From Pseudohalioglobus lutimaris (lineage in GTDB: Bacteria > Pseudomonadota > Gammaproteobacteria > Pseudomonadales > Halieaceae), in contig NZ_PKUS01000007.1 in assembly GCF_002866825.1 (NCBI RefSeq), positions 1 to 64,000 of the forward strand: a stretch of 64,000 nt of DNA, written 5' to 3'. The notes under the pieces are model-generated. The model worked only from the letters and a program-made list of their open reading frames with translations. It made no database searches and had not been told where the DNA came from. Shown here piece after piece: positions 47,995-57,185 of the stretch (within the stretch, counting starts at the first letter, position 1; every line of letters starts with the position of its first letter). Made by a program: the position numbers and the translations under genes.

Positions 47995-49137
47995 TCAGGC
48001 ACGAATGGTGAGTGCGGCGTAACCTCGCGCCCAGTGTGACAAACGCCATCGCGATTCGATGACCTCGTACTCGGGGTATTTTTGCAGCAGACGCGGAAAG
48101 AATGCTCGCGACTCCGCCCGGGCGATATGCTGCCCGATGCACTTGTGCAGGCCGAATCCCAGGGCGAGGTGATCCTTGTTGGCCCGTTCGATATCGAATG
48201 TTTCGGGGTCGGGATAATGATCCGGGTCGTGGTTGGCCGCTGCAAACACCAGGCTGATTTCCTCTCCCGCAGGGATTGTCGTGCCATGTAACTCGAGGTC
48301 CGCCGTAAGGCGTCGCGGCAGGCCCTGCGCGGGGGGTTCCATACGCAGCATCTCTTCGATGGCGCCGTCGATAAGCTGTGGATTCTCGATGAGCTTGCGC
48401 CGCTGTTCAGGGAACCGCGCCAGCAGGCCAGTGCCGTTGCCGAGCAGGTTGATGGTGGTATCCACCCCGGCAAAGCCCAGGCAGTTAGCGAAAATCGATA
48501 CCTCTTCTGCGGTCAACACGCCTGCCTGTTCCCTCGCCACCAGCCAGCTTAAGTGATCGTTGCCTGGATGATTCCGTTTTTCCTCCAGCACGTGCTGGAC
48601 CATGGCCGCGAAGTCATCCAGTACCTGCAGGGCTACCGTCGCGCTGGGCTGTGCGTCAGATGCCGGGTCGGCTCCCATCAGTATCTCGCCCAGCGCGTGC
48701 CAATGCCCCGCCTCGGACTCGGGGAAGCCGAGAAAACGGGTCATAAACAGCTGCGGCAGGCGCAATATCACATTGGAATACAGGTCGATATCGCCTGCTG
48801 CGGGCAGCTCATTGAACAGGTCGTCGGCGATTGATTGGATCATCGGCGTCAATTGCTCGGCCACGCCACGGTTGAACTCGCCGATAACCGCCTTGCGCAC
48901 GGTGGCGTGGCGCTCACCGTCACTGGTCGCCAGGCTGGGGATATAGCTGTGCCCGGTCTCGCCGTTCAGGGTGCCCTCGGGATGACGCAACAGCCGGCGT
49001 ACATCGTCGTAGCGCGTGATCATCCAGATATTGCGGCTGGCATCGAAATACACCGGGTGATCACGCCTCAGTACCTCATAACGGCTATAGAGATCGTTGT
49101 GATACTCGGGGGAAAGTACATCTACGATGGCACTCAT
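47995..49137 (-). CDS. Cytochrome P450 (soluble bacterial type)
   Basis: A 380-aa P450 with heme Cys333 (LGFGLHKCIGQHIAR), I-helix AGVDTT (223-228) and ExxR Glu262/Arg265. It is unlike the CYP153 at 42276 and nearer to the short CYP families that act on terpenoids, aromatic acids or steroids; the subfamily cannot be fixed by eye. No redox partner gene is adjacent. It heads an operon with a TetR regulator. Confidence 0.88.
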   Translation of the reverse strand: MSAIVDVLSPEYHNDLYSRYEVLRRDHPVYFDASRNIWMITRYDDVRRLLRHPEGTLNGETGHSYIPSLATSDGERHATVRKAVIGEFNRGVAEQLTPMIQSIADDLFNELPAAGDIDLYSNVILRLPQLFMTRFLGFPESEAGHWHALGEILMGADPASDAQPSATVALQVLDDFAAMVQHVLEEKRNHPGNDHLSWLVAREQAGVLTAEEVSIFANCLGFAGVDTTINLLGNGTGLLARFPEQRRKLIENPQLIDGAIEEMLRMEPPAQGLPRRLTADLELHGTTIPAGEEISLVFAAANHDPDHYPDPETFDIERANKDHLALGFGLHKCIGQHIARAESRAFFPRLLQKYPEYEVIESRWRLSHWARGYAALTIRA

Positions 49138-49178
49138 TCGCTGGCCTCTCCTGTCCTGCGCTGGAAAGCTGTCAGCAG

Positions 49179-49208
49179 ACTATAATTTCCATGGTGTACG
49201 CTGTAAAC
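49179..49208 (-). promoter_or_regulatory. Sigma-70 promoter with overlapping TetR-type palindrome
   Basis: On the minus strand TTTACA (49207-49202), 17 nt, TATAGT (49184-49179), about 40 nt before the P450 start. The palindrome GTGTAC-GCT-GTAAAC (49194-49208, 5 of 6 arm positions matching) covers the -35 element, the expected place for a TetR repressor site. The TetR gene is second in this operon. Confidence 0.6.
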
Positions 49209-49629
49209 CTTTGTCTGCGGGTATAGGGGTAGGCAGACGGTTAATAGAGCGTGGGTTTACCTGCAGGTTCTGTTGTCTGGCCTTGCTGCGCCATCACCGT
49301 TTTCGAAGCTACTGCCTGGTGAACCGCCGCGGCGTCGGCTGCTTCCAGAATCCGTTTATCGATGCCTATACCGATGCCGTGGGGCAGTTCAGCCCTGGCA
49401 CGCCGCAAGTGTTGAAGAGATTATGGCTGCGTTACAGTCGCGTTGTAGGGATCTACCTTAAGCTAGGGTGACGACGGCCCAGGCTGGTTGATTTTCTGCT
49501 AACATCATCAACCATGTCGCTGGGGTAGGCTCTGGTGCACGGCGTTGGTTTTAATTCTGGTTTGCATGCATCATGCTCCGATAATCGGGGAGGCCCCCTG
49601 GGTATCCACCAATGGACTATAAGTGGTAG
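49209..49629. other. 420-bp intergenic region without a convincing gene
   Basis: Between the P450 operon promoter and the CadC-like gene. Open frames here lack recognisable domains. An 8-bp inverted repeat (49485-49492 with 49507-49514, TGGTTGAT arms) lies 115 bp before the regulator start and may be an operator. Confidence 0.4.
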
Positions 49630-51759
49630 ATGAATCAACAGCTCGGCGATACTAAAGATAAACCCGGTTCAGCCCAACCTCCGCACTATGCCTTCGGCCA
49701 CTGGCACTTCAATGCTGACTCCGGTGATGTAACGGATGGGGAAAAAACGACCCGCCTTGAGCCGCGGGTATCGAGGTTGTTGGCTTACTTCCTCTCGCAT
49801 CAAGACAGGCTTATCACGCGCGATGAGTTGATGGCCGCTGTCTGGGAGAATCGCATCGTTTCGGACGATGCGATTAATCGTAGCGTTTCCATTTTAAGGC
49901 AGACGCTCTCGCCAGATGACAAGAGTGCCTATATAGAAACGGTGATTCGCAAAGGCTACGTCGCCCACTTTCCCGCGGCAACTGCCGCTGAGCCCGACTT
50001 GGAATCCAAACCCGGTCGCCGGGGGTTCCCCCTGCTGGCCGCTATCGCGGTGTTGGCTGGACTCCTGGCGATCGCCGTCTATGTGGCCACGGGCACCGAC
50101 GATGACTCAAGTCCCGTCGTCGCGCAGACCAGCATAGCGGAGCCGCCCATGGTTGCGGTACTGCCGTTTACGACGGCCAGTCCAACGCGCGACAGTGCTT
50201 TCTTTGCTGACGGTGTGCACGATGACCTGCTCACCCAGTTGAGTAAACTGGATTCTGTGCGAGTGATCTCCAGCACGTCAATGAGAGCGTATCGGGACGT
50301 CAGCAGGAACCTGCGCGAGATAGGCGAAGAACTGGGGGCAGACATCATTCTGGAGGGCAGTGTACAAGCCGCAGCGGGACAGATTCGCATCAATGCGCAG
50401 CTGATTGACGCGCGCACGGACGAACACCTGTGGGCCGAAACCTACGATCGCCCGTTGACCACTGAAAGTCTCTTTGCTGTCCAGAGCGAGATCGCGCTCG
50501 CCATTACAGATGCGCTTGATACTACCTTGAGCCGCGAAAACAGCAGACAGCTGGCGATTCTACCAACTGATAATATGGCCGCTTACCGGGCCTACCATGA
50601 GGCGGTGCAGTTAAGGCATGCCTCTGGTGCAAACCTTTCGCGCCCGGTGTATTTGCAGGCGCTGGAGAGAGCTGTTGAGCTTGATCCGAACTTCAGTCGC
50701 GCCTGGGCTGAATTGGTGAGCACACTCGCCTATCTGAACTTCTCCGGTAACAATCCACAAATGACGCTGCGGGCGGAGCAGGCGCTGCAGCACCTGCAGG
50801 CTATAGCGCCGGGGTCGTCTGACCACCTGATCGGTCAGGCAGCTTATGTCTACTATGCCCTCAGGGACTATGACCAGGCCCATACACTTATTTACCAGGC
50901 GCTGGAGCTGGCGCCCAGTGACGTCAATGCTATCCAGCTGAAGTCCTGGATTGAGCGACGTCAGGGGGACTTCAGTGCGTCTGTCGATTCGCAGTACCAG
51001 GCACGCAGACTGGATCCCAGAAACCCGGCCTTGAATGATGCGCTGTTGATGCGCCTGTTTTTCAGTCACCGCTACGATGAGGCCTGGGCAGAGGCGCAAA
51101 ATTCACCCGGGGAGACGTATACAAGCGGTTATCTTCTGGCGCTACAGCGCTTTAGGGAGAACAGGGATTTCGTACAATTGCTGGAATCGACCCGGCAACT
51201 GTGTCGATTCAGTGAAGAACCCGATTGCGGGTGGGGTGTCTACATCGCCAACCGGGATTACCCCCTGGCACTGGCCGCTCTGGAACCTGCCAACAACAGG
51301 GCAGGGACCCGGACCGACACTCAGCGGTTGTCCCAGGCCGGCCGGCGTCGCATATTTACGCTTTGGTTGATGCAGGATGACACATTACTCAGCGAGAGAC
51401 TGCCGCAAAGGCAGAGTCAACTGGCGCTGCAGGAAGTGCTCAGTCAGTACCGCAGCGAAGATGACCTGATCAATGCGGCGCTACTCGCTGGTGTCGCCGG
51501 GAATACCGCTGACGCTGAAGCTCTGATCGAGCGCTGGGAACGGCAGACGCCAGCAGATTGGGCCGAACGCATGGCCTATCGGCATGAGGTTTGCCGCATG
51601 TTGGGGATGATGGCGGCAACTGAATCGGCTGTCAGCTGTCTCAGGAAAGGCTTCGCGGAGCCGAGTTGGGTCATGCCTTTTTGGGAGCCTTACCTGCCCT
51701 TTTACGACGCCATTCGAGAGCAACAGGCTTTTATCGATATGTTGCAGGAGATCGACTGA
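49630..51759 (+). CDS. CadC-like membrane regulator with winged-helix, TolB-like and TPR domains
   Basis: A 709-aa protein. Residues about 20-115 are an OmpR/PhoB-type winged helix (RLEPRVSRLLAYFLSHQDRLITRDELMAAVWENRIVSDDAINRSVSILR). A membrane segment lies at about 134-157. Outside it comes a TolB-like segment (VAVLPF...FFADGVHDDLLTQLSKL) and then a long array of TPR-like helices. This domain order is that of one-component membrane regulators such as CadC. It probably senses an envelope or metabolite signal; targets are unknown, although the convergently arranged downstream gene is separate. Confidence 0.9.
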   Translation: MNQQLGDTKDKPGSAQPPHYAFGHWHFNADSGDVTDGEKTTRLEPRVSRLLAYFLSHQDRLITRDELMAAVWENRIVSDDAINRSVSILRQTLSPDDKSAYIETVIRKGYVAHFPAATAAEPDLESKPGRRGFPLLAAIAVLAGLLAIAVYVATGTDDDSSPVVAQTSIAEPPMVAVLPFTTASPTRDSAFFADGVHDDLLTQLSKLDSVRVISSTSMRAYRDVSRNLREIGEELGADIILEGSVQAAAGQIRINAQLIDARTDEHLWAETYDRPLTTESLFAVQSEIALAITDALDTTLSRENSRQLAILPTDNMAAYRAYHEAVQLRHASGANLSRPVYLQALERAVELDPNFSRAWAELVSTLAYLNFSGNNPQMTLRAEQALQHLQAIAPGSSDHLIGQAAYVYYALRDYDQAHTLIYQALELAPSDVNAIQLKSWIERRQGDFSASVDSQYQARRLDPRNPALNDALLMRLFFSHRYDEAWAEAQNSPGETYTSGYLLALQRFRENRDFVQLLESTRQLCRFSEEPDCGWGVYIANRDYPLALAALEPANNRAGTRTDTQRLSQAGRRRIFTLWLMQDDTLLSERLPQRQSQLALQEVLSQYRSEDDLINAALLAGVAGNTADAEALIERWERQTPADWAERMAYRHEVCRMLGMMAATESAVSCLRKGFAEPSWVMPFWEPYLPFYDAIREQQAFIDMLQEID

Positions 51760-52093
51760 ATCGGCTCGCCTGCGCCCGGGCGCAGTCTGACCTGCCCTCT
51801 TTACCGGAGACCCCCACGCACTTCAAGACGCGCGGTTTCGCACCCTCCTGGCCGCGTCCGGCCGGATTGCACCAGGACAGTGCATCCGTGGGCGTAAAAC
51901 CACCTGAAGCACCAGGGTCGGCGAGACATCAGTAAGACATCAGCGCTTCGTAAGGCGCTCCCGACGGCTGCGCCGCATACTTTAAGCCGATAACCCGAGT
52001 TTGTCGGGCTATCGCCGCCAGGGTGCACTAGACCAGATAATAACGTACACCCTGGCGGCAGCACAGTCATCGAAACGACTATCGAGGTGAATC
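51760..52093. other. 334-bp leader/intergenic region rich in hairpins
   Basis: Between the regulator and the secreted-protein gene. Two adjacent hairpins precede the latter: GATAACCCGA/TCGGGCTATC (51989-52013, one mismatch) and the 12-bp perfect pair at 52014-52025/52048-52059. An 11-bp spaced direct repeat GACATCAG occurs near 51927 and 51938. No gene was seen. Confidence 0.5.
52014..52059 (+). repeat. 12-bp perfect inverted repeat upstream of the secreted protein
   Basis: GCCGCCAGGGTG (52014-52025) and CACCCTGGCGGC (52048-52059) with a 22-nt AT-richer loop, ending 34 nt before the ATG. In RNA this would form a stable hairpin in the 5' leader, next to a second hairpin; alternatively it is a wide operator. 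Confidence 0.7.
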
Positions 52094-53107
52094 ATGTACA
52101 AGAAACTAGCAGTGATAATGGCGGCCGCAGCAGCCTGGGCACTACCCTTCCAGGCCGCCCAGGCAGACAATCAGTCCATCCCTGAGGGCGCAGCCTTTGG
52201 CAAGCGCGTGCCTGCGCTCAATGGTGCACCCCCGGAAGGGTTTACCATCGGCGTGGGCAAGGCGGCATACAATGGCTCTGTCGACGGATCGATTTACAAG
52301 GTCAACCTGGCCAGCGGCGAAGGAGAGGTACTGGTACCCGCCGAGCCCGGCTTCGATTTGTTTGCCGGAGACTGTTTCAAACTGGGCATGCGGGTGGACC
52401 CGCGCACCAATTACCTTTTTGTAGCCGGTTGTCAGGTCGGCAATGCTTATGTCTATGATGCTCAAACCGGTGAAGAAATCACCCAGTATGAGCTGGCACC
52501 CTTTGGCACGGTCATCAACGACCTCGTCATCACCCGGCGCGCGGTGTATTTCACCGATTTCACCGGCCCTTTCCTGTACCAGTTGCCGCTGTCAGCCAAT
52601 GGAGAGATACCCGGGCCCGGGGCATCCATGCCGATTCCACTGACCGGCAGCGACCCCGACGACCCCCTGGGAACGCCCCAGACCGCCAATGGCATTGTCG
52701 TGCTGGGTGACGGCAAGACACTGATCATAGGGGACTCCTCCAGCGCACAGATCTACCGGGTAGACCCAGGGACCGGGGTTTCGGACCGGATTATTCTGGA
52801 TACACCGCTGCAGGGCTTCATCGACGGTATCGTGCGCGACAACGCACGCTTGTACATTCTGTCACCGGCCAATCCGGAAGACCCCGAGGATGTGGACCGG
52901 ATCTACGTGGTGCGCCTCGATAAAGGCATGGCGACTGGAAAACTGATGGGCGTTATCACCGATGATGACCTGGATGGCGTTGCCAGCGGCGCAATCCTCG
53001 GCAACTCGCTGTACGTCAACAACGCGCGCTATACCACCTTCCCGGAAGCGGACACCGAGTACTGGCTGACCCGACTGAAAATCAAATCTACCCGTTGGCA
53101 TCCGTAG
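52094..53107 (+). CDS. Secreted beta-propeller-like (SMP-30/NHL type) protein
   Basis: A 337-aa protein with signal peptide (residues 1-24, cleaved after AAQA). The mature sequence has repeated blade-like units (SIYKVNLASGEGEVL, NAYVYDAQTGEEIT, QIYRVDPGTGVSDRI, RIYVVRLDKGMATG), as in six-bladed SMP-30/strictosidine-synthase-like propellers. Catalytic metal residues are not obvious, so it could be a hydrolase or a binding protein. RBS CGAGGTGA. Convergent with the amidohydrolase gene. Confidence 0.75.
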   Translation: MYKKLAVIMAAAAAWALPFQAAQADNQSIPEGAAFGKRVPALNGAPPEGFTIGVGKAAYNGSVDGSIYKVNLASGEGEVLVPAEPGFDLFAGDCFKLGMRVDPRTNYLFVAGCQVGNAYVYDAQTGEEITQYELAPFGTVINDLVITRRAVYFTDFTGPFLYQLPLSANGEIPGPGASMPIPLTGSDPDDPLGTPQTANGIVVLGDGKTLIIGDSSSAQIYRVDPGTGVSDRIILDTPLQGFIDGIVRDNARLYILSPANPEDPEDVDRIYVVRLDKGMATGKLMGVITDDDLDGVASGAILGNSLYVNNARYTTFPEADTEYWLTRLKIKSTRWHP

Positions 53108-53123
53108 CCGCATAGTGAAAGAC

Positions 53124-53143
53124 GGCGCGCGTTGCAGCGCGCC
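53124..53143. terminator. Bidirectional hairpin between convergent genes
   Basis: GGCGCGC (53124-53130) pairs with GCGCGCC (53137-53143) around a 6-nt loop, midway in the 68-bp gap between the propeller gene and the amidohydrolase gene. No T-run. Confidence 0.5.
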
Positions 53144-53175
53144 ATTCGGCAACCACGTTAGCGAAGTCTCAGCGT

Positions 53176-54531
53176 CTACAAGGTGTTCTTGTAGATCGTC
53201 CCATCCTTCATGATCAGCTTGAAATTGTTTTCCGGGTCGCCAACCAGGTCGAGATTTTCCAGCGGGTTGCCGTCCACCAGGATCATATCGGCATAGGCGC
53301 CTTCATCGATCACCCCCAGCGGGCCGTCGGGGTAGGGCGTCAGTTTACCCGAGAGCTTCAGCAGGTCGGCATTGTCGCAGGTTGCCATTTTCAGTGCTTC
53401 GAAGGGTGTGAACCATTTTTGCAGCTTCGTCAGTTGCGCGCCCTGGCGCTTGGCCAGGTCAGCGCTGAACAGCGTATCCGTGCCGAAGGCGATTTTGACC
53501 CCCAGTTTCTTGGCGTTGGTATAGACGAAATCCGTGCCGTTAATAACAGACATGTATTTCTCTTTCTGGAACTCGTTCAGTGCGGGTGCGTCCTCATCGT
53601 CCATAAAGGGCTGCATGCTGAGCCACACGCCTTCCTTTTTCATGCGTTTGAGGCTGTCCAATGTGGCCATATGGCCGTGTTCTATGCTTTTTACGCCGGC
53701 GTCGATGGAGTGGGCCACGGCCTCGTTATTGATCGCGTGGGTGAGTACGTAGGTCCCCCAATTGTCCGCCGCTTCGACAGCTGCCTTGAGTTCTTCCTGA
53801 GTGAACTGCTTGGTGTGAATCGGGTCGTAGGCAGAGGTCACGCCGCCTCCTGCCATCAGCTTGATTTGTGTTGCGCCTTGCATCAGGTTCTCGCGCACCC
53901 GCTTTAATACCTCGGGTACGCCGTCTGCGATATAGAACTGGTCAGCGGTCTCAAAGGGGTGAAGTTTGTCCGGCGTGGCAGGTACATCGCGTGTCATACG
54001 AAAATCCATATGGCCGGCGGTCTGGGAAATCGCGGGGCCAGAGGGGAACACCCTGGGGCCTACAATCATGCCCTGATCAGTAGCGGTGGCGATGTCAAAC
54101 ATGGGGCCGGCGGTATCGCGCACGGTGGTGAATCCGCGATAGAGCGTATCGCGCTGCGCCACCGACGTCTTCAGGTTCCAGTAGCCTTCATTGGTGGTCA
54201 TCATCTCGCCGATTGTGGCGGTGGCGTACATGCCGTGCCAGTGCGCGTCGATCAGGCCCGGAATCAGCGTGTGCCCCTTGCCGTTGATCTCCACGGCACC
54301 CTCCGGGGCTTCCACGTCGGGCGCTATGCGCGCAATCATGTTCCCCGAGACCAGCACATCCGCATCCGCCAGCTGCTCTGAGCAGCCGCTGAAGACTTTT
54401 GCGTCGCGTATGACGACATGCGCATGCTTGACACCGTAACCGAAGGCGCCTTCCTGTGCATTCGCGCGACCCCCGGTCACAGCAACCAGAATGGCGGAGA
54501 AAATCGCCGTTGTTACAAACACCTGTTTCAT
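53176..54531 (-). CDS. Secreted amidohydrolase (imidazolonepropionase-like/Xaa-Pro dipeptidase type)
   Basis: A 451-aa metal-dependent amidohydrolase with signal peptide (residues 1-25, ANA). Metal ligands: HxH in LIDAHWHGM (about 96-98), a His in HAINNEAVAHS, the His of EHGHM, and the Asp of FGTDTLF. The N- and C-terminal composite beta-sandwich is present (SGNMIARIAPDV at the start, DMILVDGNPLENLDLV at the end). Homologues cleave prolyl dipeptides or cyclic amides in the periplasm. Substrate not assignable from sequence. Confidence 0.87.
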   Translation of the reverse strand: MKQVFVTTAIFSAILVAVTGGRANAQEGAFGYGVKHAHVVIRDAKVFSGCSEQLADADVLVSGNMIARIAPDVEAPEGAVEINGKGHTLIPGLIDAHWHGMYATATIGEMMTTNEGYWNLKTSVAQRDTLYRGFTTVRDTAGPMFDIATATDQGMIVGPRVFPSGPAISQTAGHMDFRMTRDVPATPDKLHPFETADQFYIADGVPEVLKRVRENLMQGATQIKLMAGGGVTSAYDPIHTKQFTQEELKAAVEAADNWGTYVLTHAINNEAVAHSIDAGVKSIEHGHMATLDSLKRMKKEGVWLSMQPFMDDEDAPALNEFQKEKYMSVINGTDFVYTNAKKLGVKIAFGTDTLFSADLAKRQGAQLTKLQKWFTPFEALKMATCDNADLLKLSGKLTPYPDGPLGVIDEGAYADMILVDGNPLENLDLVGDPENNFKLIMKDGTIYKNTL

Positions 54532-54957
54532 AGTCTTTCCCTGGGTTGTGTGATTTCAGTGTGACGCCAGTGATTACCTGGCGGGCCCCGATAGCGCCGC
54601 CAGCAGTGCCACCAGCGGTGCCTTCAGCTTCCGTGACCGGGGCCTGTGAGCTAACCGCCGAATTGAACGCGAAAGCTCGATAGCCTAGAAAGCACGTAAA
54701 GTTTTAACACACTGCCATCTTTTTCACTTGTTCTAGGTGGACAAAAATATCTCATCAGTTTGTAGCAGCCTTGCTGCAATATCGGTCAGCTGCGGATAAG
54801 TTGCGAGGGCTGTGAGCGGAGATGTCGACCTGTTTCGAAGAAGAGACTTTCACCTTCTGCCTTTGGCCAACAAAACTCGCCTGGTTCAGGTGTTTCGCTC
54901 GCGATTCGATCATTGCTTAGTCTTCGTTACCCGTTCAGGTTTAATGGTGCGCTACTT
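54532..54957. other. 426-bp intergenic region, nothing recognised
   Basis: Upstream of the amidohydrolase and downstream of the metallo-beta-lactamase-like gene. AT-rich around 54695-54750, where a promoter for the minus-strand amidohydrolase gene is likely. I see no reading frame with a recognisable domain and no RNA gene. Confidence 0.4.
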
Positions 54958-55737
54958 TCACCGGTAGCGGCGCGCGTGCTGACTAAGAAGTAGTTCGCAG
55001 CGCCCCGTGGCTTTGCGAATGCGTTCGCGGATCGATGCTCCGCGGTTGGTTTCGGCCAGGAGCGGGCTGGAATGTGCTGCACAGAGATTTTCAGCATCGC
55101 CCCAGGCCTCAGCGATTTCCGCCGCCCACTCCCTGAACTCTGCTGCTGCCCCGTCGCGCTTTTCCAGCGCCATCGCAAGGGTAGGGTGAAAGCTGACCCG
55201 GTCGCGCAGGCCCACCAGGCTCAGCAGCCGAGGGAGGCGAATACACATCAGGGTGTCGTCTACGTGGATGGTGCCTGATGCGCGGTGATAGGCCAGTACA
55301 GATGCAAAGTGAACGTTTTCATTGGCGGAAATAAAGTCAACGCCGCGCGGGATAGAAAAATCGAGATCGTCGGAGTACCAGTCATGGAGTTCCTGGTCTT
55401 CGCTGCGCACTTCTTCCCAGGGCAGATCGGGGAATAGGTCCAGGTGCCGCTGGGTCCCATGAAGACGTGCCTCGGGGAACAATTCGTGCATGCGCTCCAC
55501 GTGTATCGTGTGGAAGGGGTGCAAATTCAATATGGCTTCTATCTCGCCACCGTCCAGGATAGCGTCGATTTCGCTTGCGAGGGATTCACCGATTGCATAG
55601 GAATCCAGAAGCACGAAACTGCCGTTGTCCAGCCGGACGAGTGAGGCCTGAGTGCCAATGTCCACCACCCCACCGATGCGGAAGGAGCCCCGGATGTTCC
55701 AGAAGTTCTCCGCTACCTGAATAATTTTGTCGGCCAT
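54958..55737 (-). CDS. Metallo-beta-lactamase-like protein with degenerate metal motif
   Basis: A 259-aa protein with the MBL fold order: GVVDIGTQASLVRLDNGSFVLLDS at the start, then LNLHPFHTIHVERMHELFP where the HxHxDH motif belongs, then HVDDTLMCI with the later Asp, and a His-containing C-terminal segment. The first motif reads HPFHTIH rather than HxHxDH, so metal binding may be altered; DUF4336-type relatives show similar change. Soluble, no signal peptide. No enzymatic role can be assigned. Confidence 0.7.
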   Translation of the reverse strand: MADKIIQVAENFWNIRGSFRIGGVVDIGTQASLVRLDNGSFVLLDSYAIGESLASEIDAILDGGEIEAILNLHPFHTIHVERMHELFPEARLHGTQRHLDLFPDLPWEEVRSEDQELHDWYSDDLDFSIPRGVDFISANENVHFASVLAYHRASGTIHVDDTLMCIRLPRLLSLVGLRDRVSFHPTLAMALEKRDGAAAEFREWAAEIAEAWGDAENLCAAHSSPLLAETNRGASIRERIRKATGRCELLLSQHARRYR

Positions 55738-55822
55738 CTTTCACCTTCTATACGCTTGGAATCGGCACTGCGCCCCTGAGCAGCGAGCTATCTCCCTCAG
55801 TGTAGCGCACACCAGGCCAACA

Positions 55823-55840
55823 GGGGACAGACCACGGTTA
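55823..55840 (+). repeat. Dispersed RAYT-associated motif, copy A
   Basis: GGGGACAGACCACGGTTA between the MBL-like and AraC genes. The 14-mer core GGGGACAGACCACG is shared with copies at 60141 and 62511 (reverse); a variant ending in CAG lies at 61936. Confidence 0.8.
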
Positions 55841-55897
55841 TGATAACGCGGTTGTCGATTTAACTAATGCTACAACGGTGGCGGTTCAAGCGGAGGG

Positions 55898-56965
55898 CTA
55901 GTGTGTGCCAGGCCGGCTCTGTCTGTAACGCTGCGGTGACAGTCCGGTCAGGCGGCGAAAAGCGCGAGTAAAATTCGAGGGATCACTGTATCCCAGCGAT
56001 GCGGCGATCTCGGCAACGGGTGCATCGGAATCGATTAGCCAGTCTTTAGCGAGACCCGTTCTGGTTTCAGCCAATAACCCTGTAAAGGTATAGCCGGACC
56101 CGGCGAGGCGACGTTGCAGGGTGCGCGGACTCATACCTGCTATTTCCGCAGCGAGCTCTATGGTTGGGTTTTGGTCGCCCACCAGCGTGATGAGAAGCTG
56201 TTCGACGGAGGCCTTGAAACCAACAGGTATCGGTTCACCCGGAACAGGCGATGCGCGCCCGGTGTCTGCCACGTTGGTGCGGGTCTCAGGCTTTGAGCGT
56301 TGCAGGAGTGAACGGGGAAAGGTAAAGGAGGAGTAGGGCGCGCCTGTGACAATTTGTGCATTACCAAACATTCGTCGATCTCCGAACAGATCTTCGTTAC
56401 CCGCCAGCAGGCGGACTTCGCCGGGGTTCCATGCTGCGTCGATAAACTGACGCAGCATGGATATGGTGATCACCAATGTGTAAACGTCAGCGAGACAGCG
56501 ACCGAGACCCGGAGGACCCGGTAAATGCTGGTTGAGACGTACATTGTCGGCTTCTTCACTGATCCAGAACCGTTCGCCGCTGCTCAAGGCCCCAATCAGA
56601 CGAATACCGGTGCGCAGATACTCACTTACTGTTGATGCGTTCTGCAGTGTTGCTCCGAAAGCACCCAGGTCAAATGCAGAGGTCTGCTCTCCGACAAGTG
56701 CACTGATATCCCGGATTTTTTCCTGCCGGGAGGCCAACTCGATAAATCGATAGATCGACAGCACCGGCAGCAGCGCCTCCGGGTCATCAAGTTGGCTACT
56801 GGAAATCTGCGCCTTGTTCAGCAAACGGGTCATTGGCGTGCCGATGCTTTGAAGAAAGTCGACAAAGGGTGCTACAGCGCTGGCACGTGCAAAGGGCACA
56901 AACGCTACAGGTTTCGTCCTGCAGCGAGTATAGAAAACCTGATCTTTATCAAGCATCTTCGTCAT
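55898..56965 (-). CDS. AraC-family transcriptional regulator (arabinose-binding-type N-domain)
   Basis: A 355-aa regulator of the OruR/ArgR-like AraC group: an N-terminal ligand domain (about 20-210, including LLNKAQISSSQLDDPEALLPV) and a C-terminal double helix-turn-helix (about 255-345; MSPRTLQRRLAGSGYTFTGLL then VAEIAASLGYSDPSNFTRAFRRLTGLSPQRYR). It is divergent from two DUF1254 genes and most likely controls them; an inverted repeat in the shared region (57024-57050) is a candidate binding site. Confidence 0.92.
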   Translation of the reverse strand: MTKMLDKDQVFYTRCRTKPVAFVPFARASAVAPFVDFLQSIGTPMTRLLNKAQISSSQLDDPEALLPVLSIYRFIELASRQEKIRDISALVGEQTSAFDLGAFGATLQNASTVSEYLRTGIRLIGALSSGERFWISEEADNVRLNQHLPGPPGLGRCLADVYTLVITISMLRQFIDAAWNPGEVRLLAGNEDLFGDRRMFGNAQIVTGAPYSSFTFPRSLLQRSKPETRTNVADTGRASPVPGEPIPVGFKASVEQLLITLVGDQNPTIELAAEIAGMSPRTLQRRLAGSGYTFTGLLAETRTGLAKDWLIDSDAPVAEIAASLGYSDPSNFTRAFRRLTGLSPQRYRQSRPGTH

Positions 56966-57023
56966 TCAGGGCCTTTGGCAATATAAGAGTCCGCTGTCGT
57001 GGCGTAAAATGACTATTCACAGC

Positions 57024-57050
57024 CTACTGACTGATATTGTTAATCAGTAG
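57024..57050. promoter_or_regulatory. Candidate operator in the araC/DUF1254 divergent region
   Basis: CTACTGA (57024-57030) and TCAGTAG (57044-57050) form a perfect 7-bp inverted repeat, with a nested CTGAT/ATCAG pair inside. It lies 58 bp from the AraC start and 135 bp from the DUF1254 start. Confidence 0.4.
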
Positions 57051-57185
57051 CCAGGCATAAACAAGCACGCGACTGGACTACGGAAGGGCTCGCCGAATGC
57101 TTTGCGCGGGTTCTGCGAAACGACGATCGTAGACGTTAGTTGGCGATAGCGCTTGGTCTATCACACCGATTAAAGGAAGGTGCAA

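Noticed and set aside
49127-49471. 114-codon frame overlapping the P450 start and its promoter
   Set aside because: It lacks any recognisable domain, runs through a clear sigma-70 promoter and operator, and has no good ribosome site.
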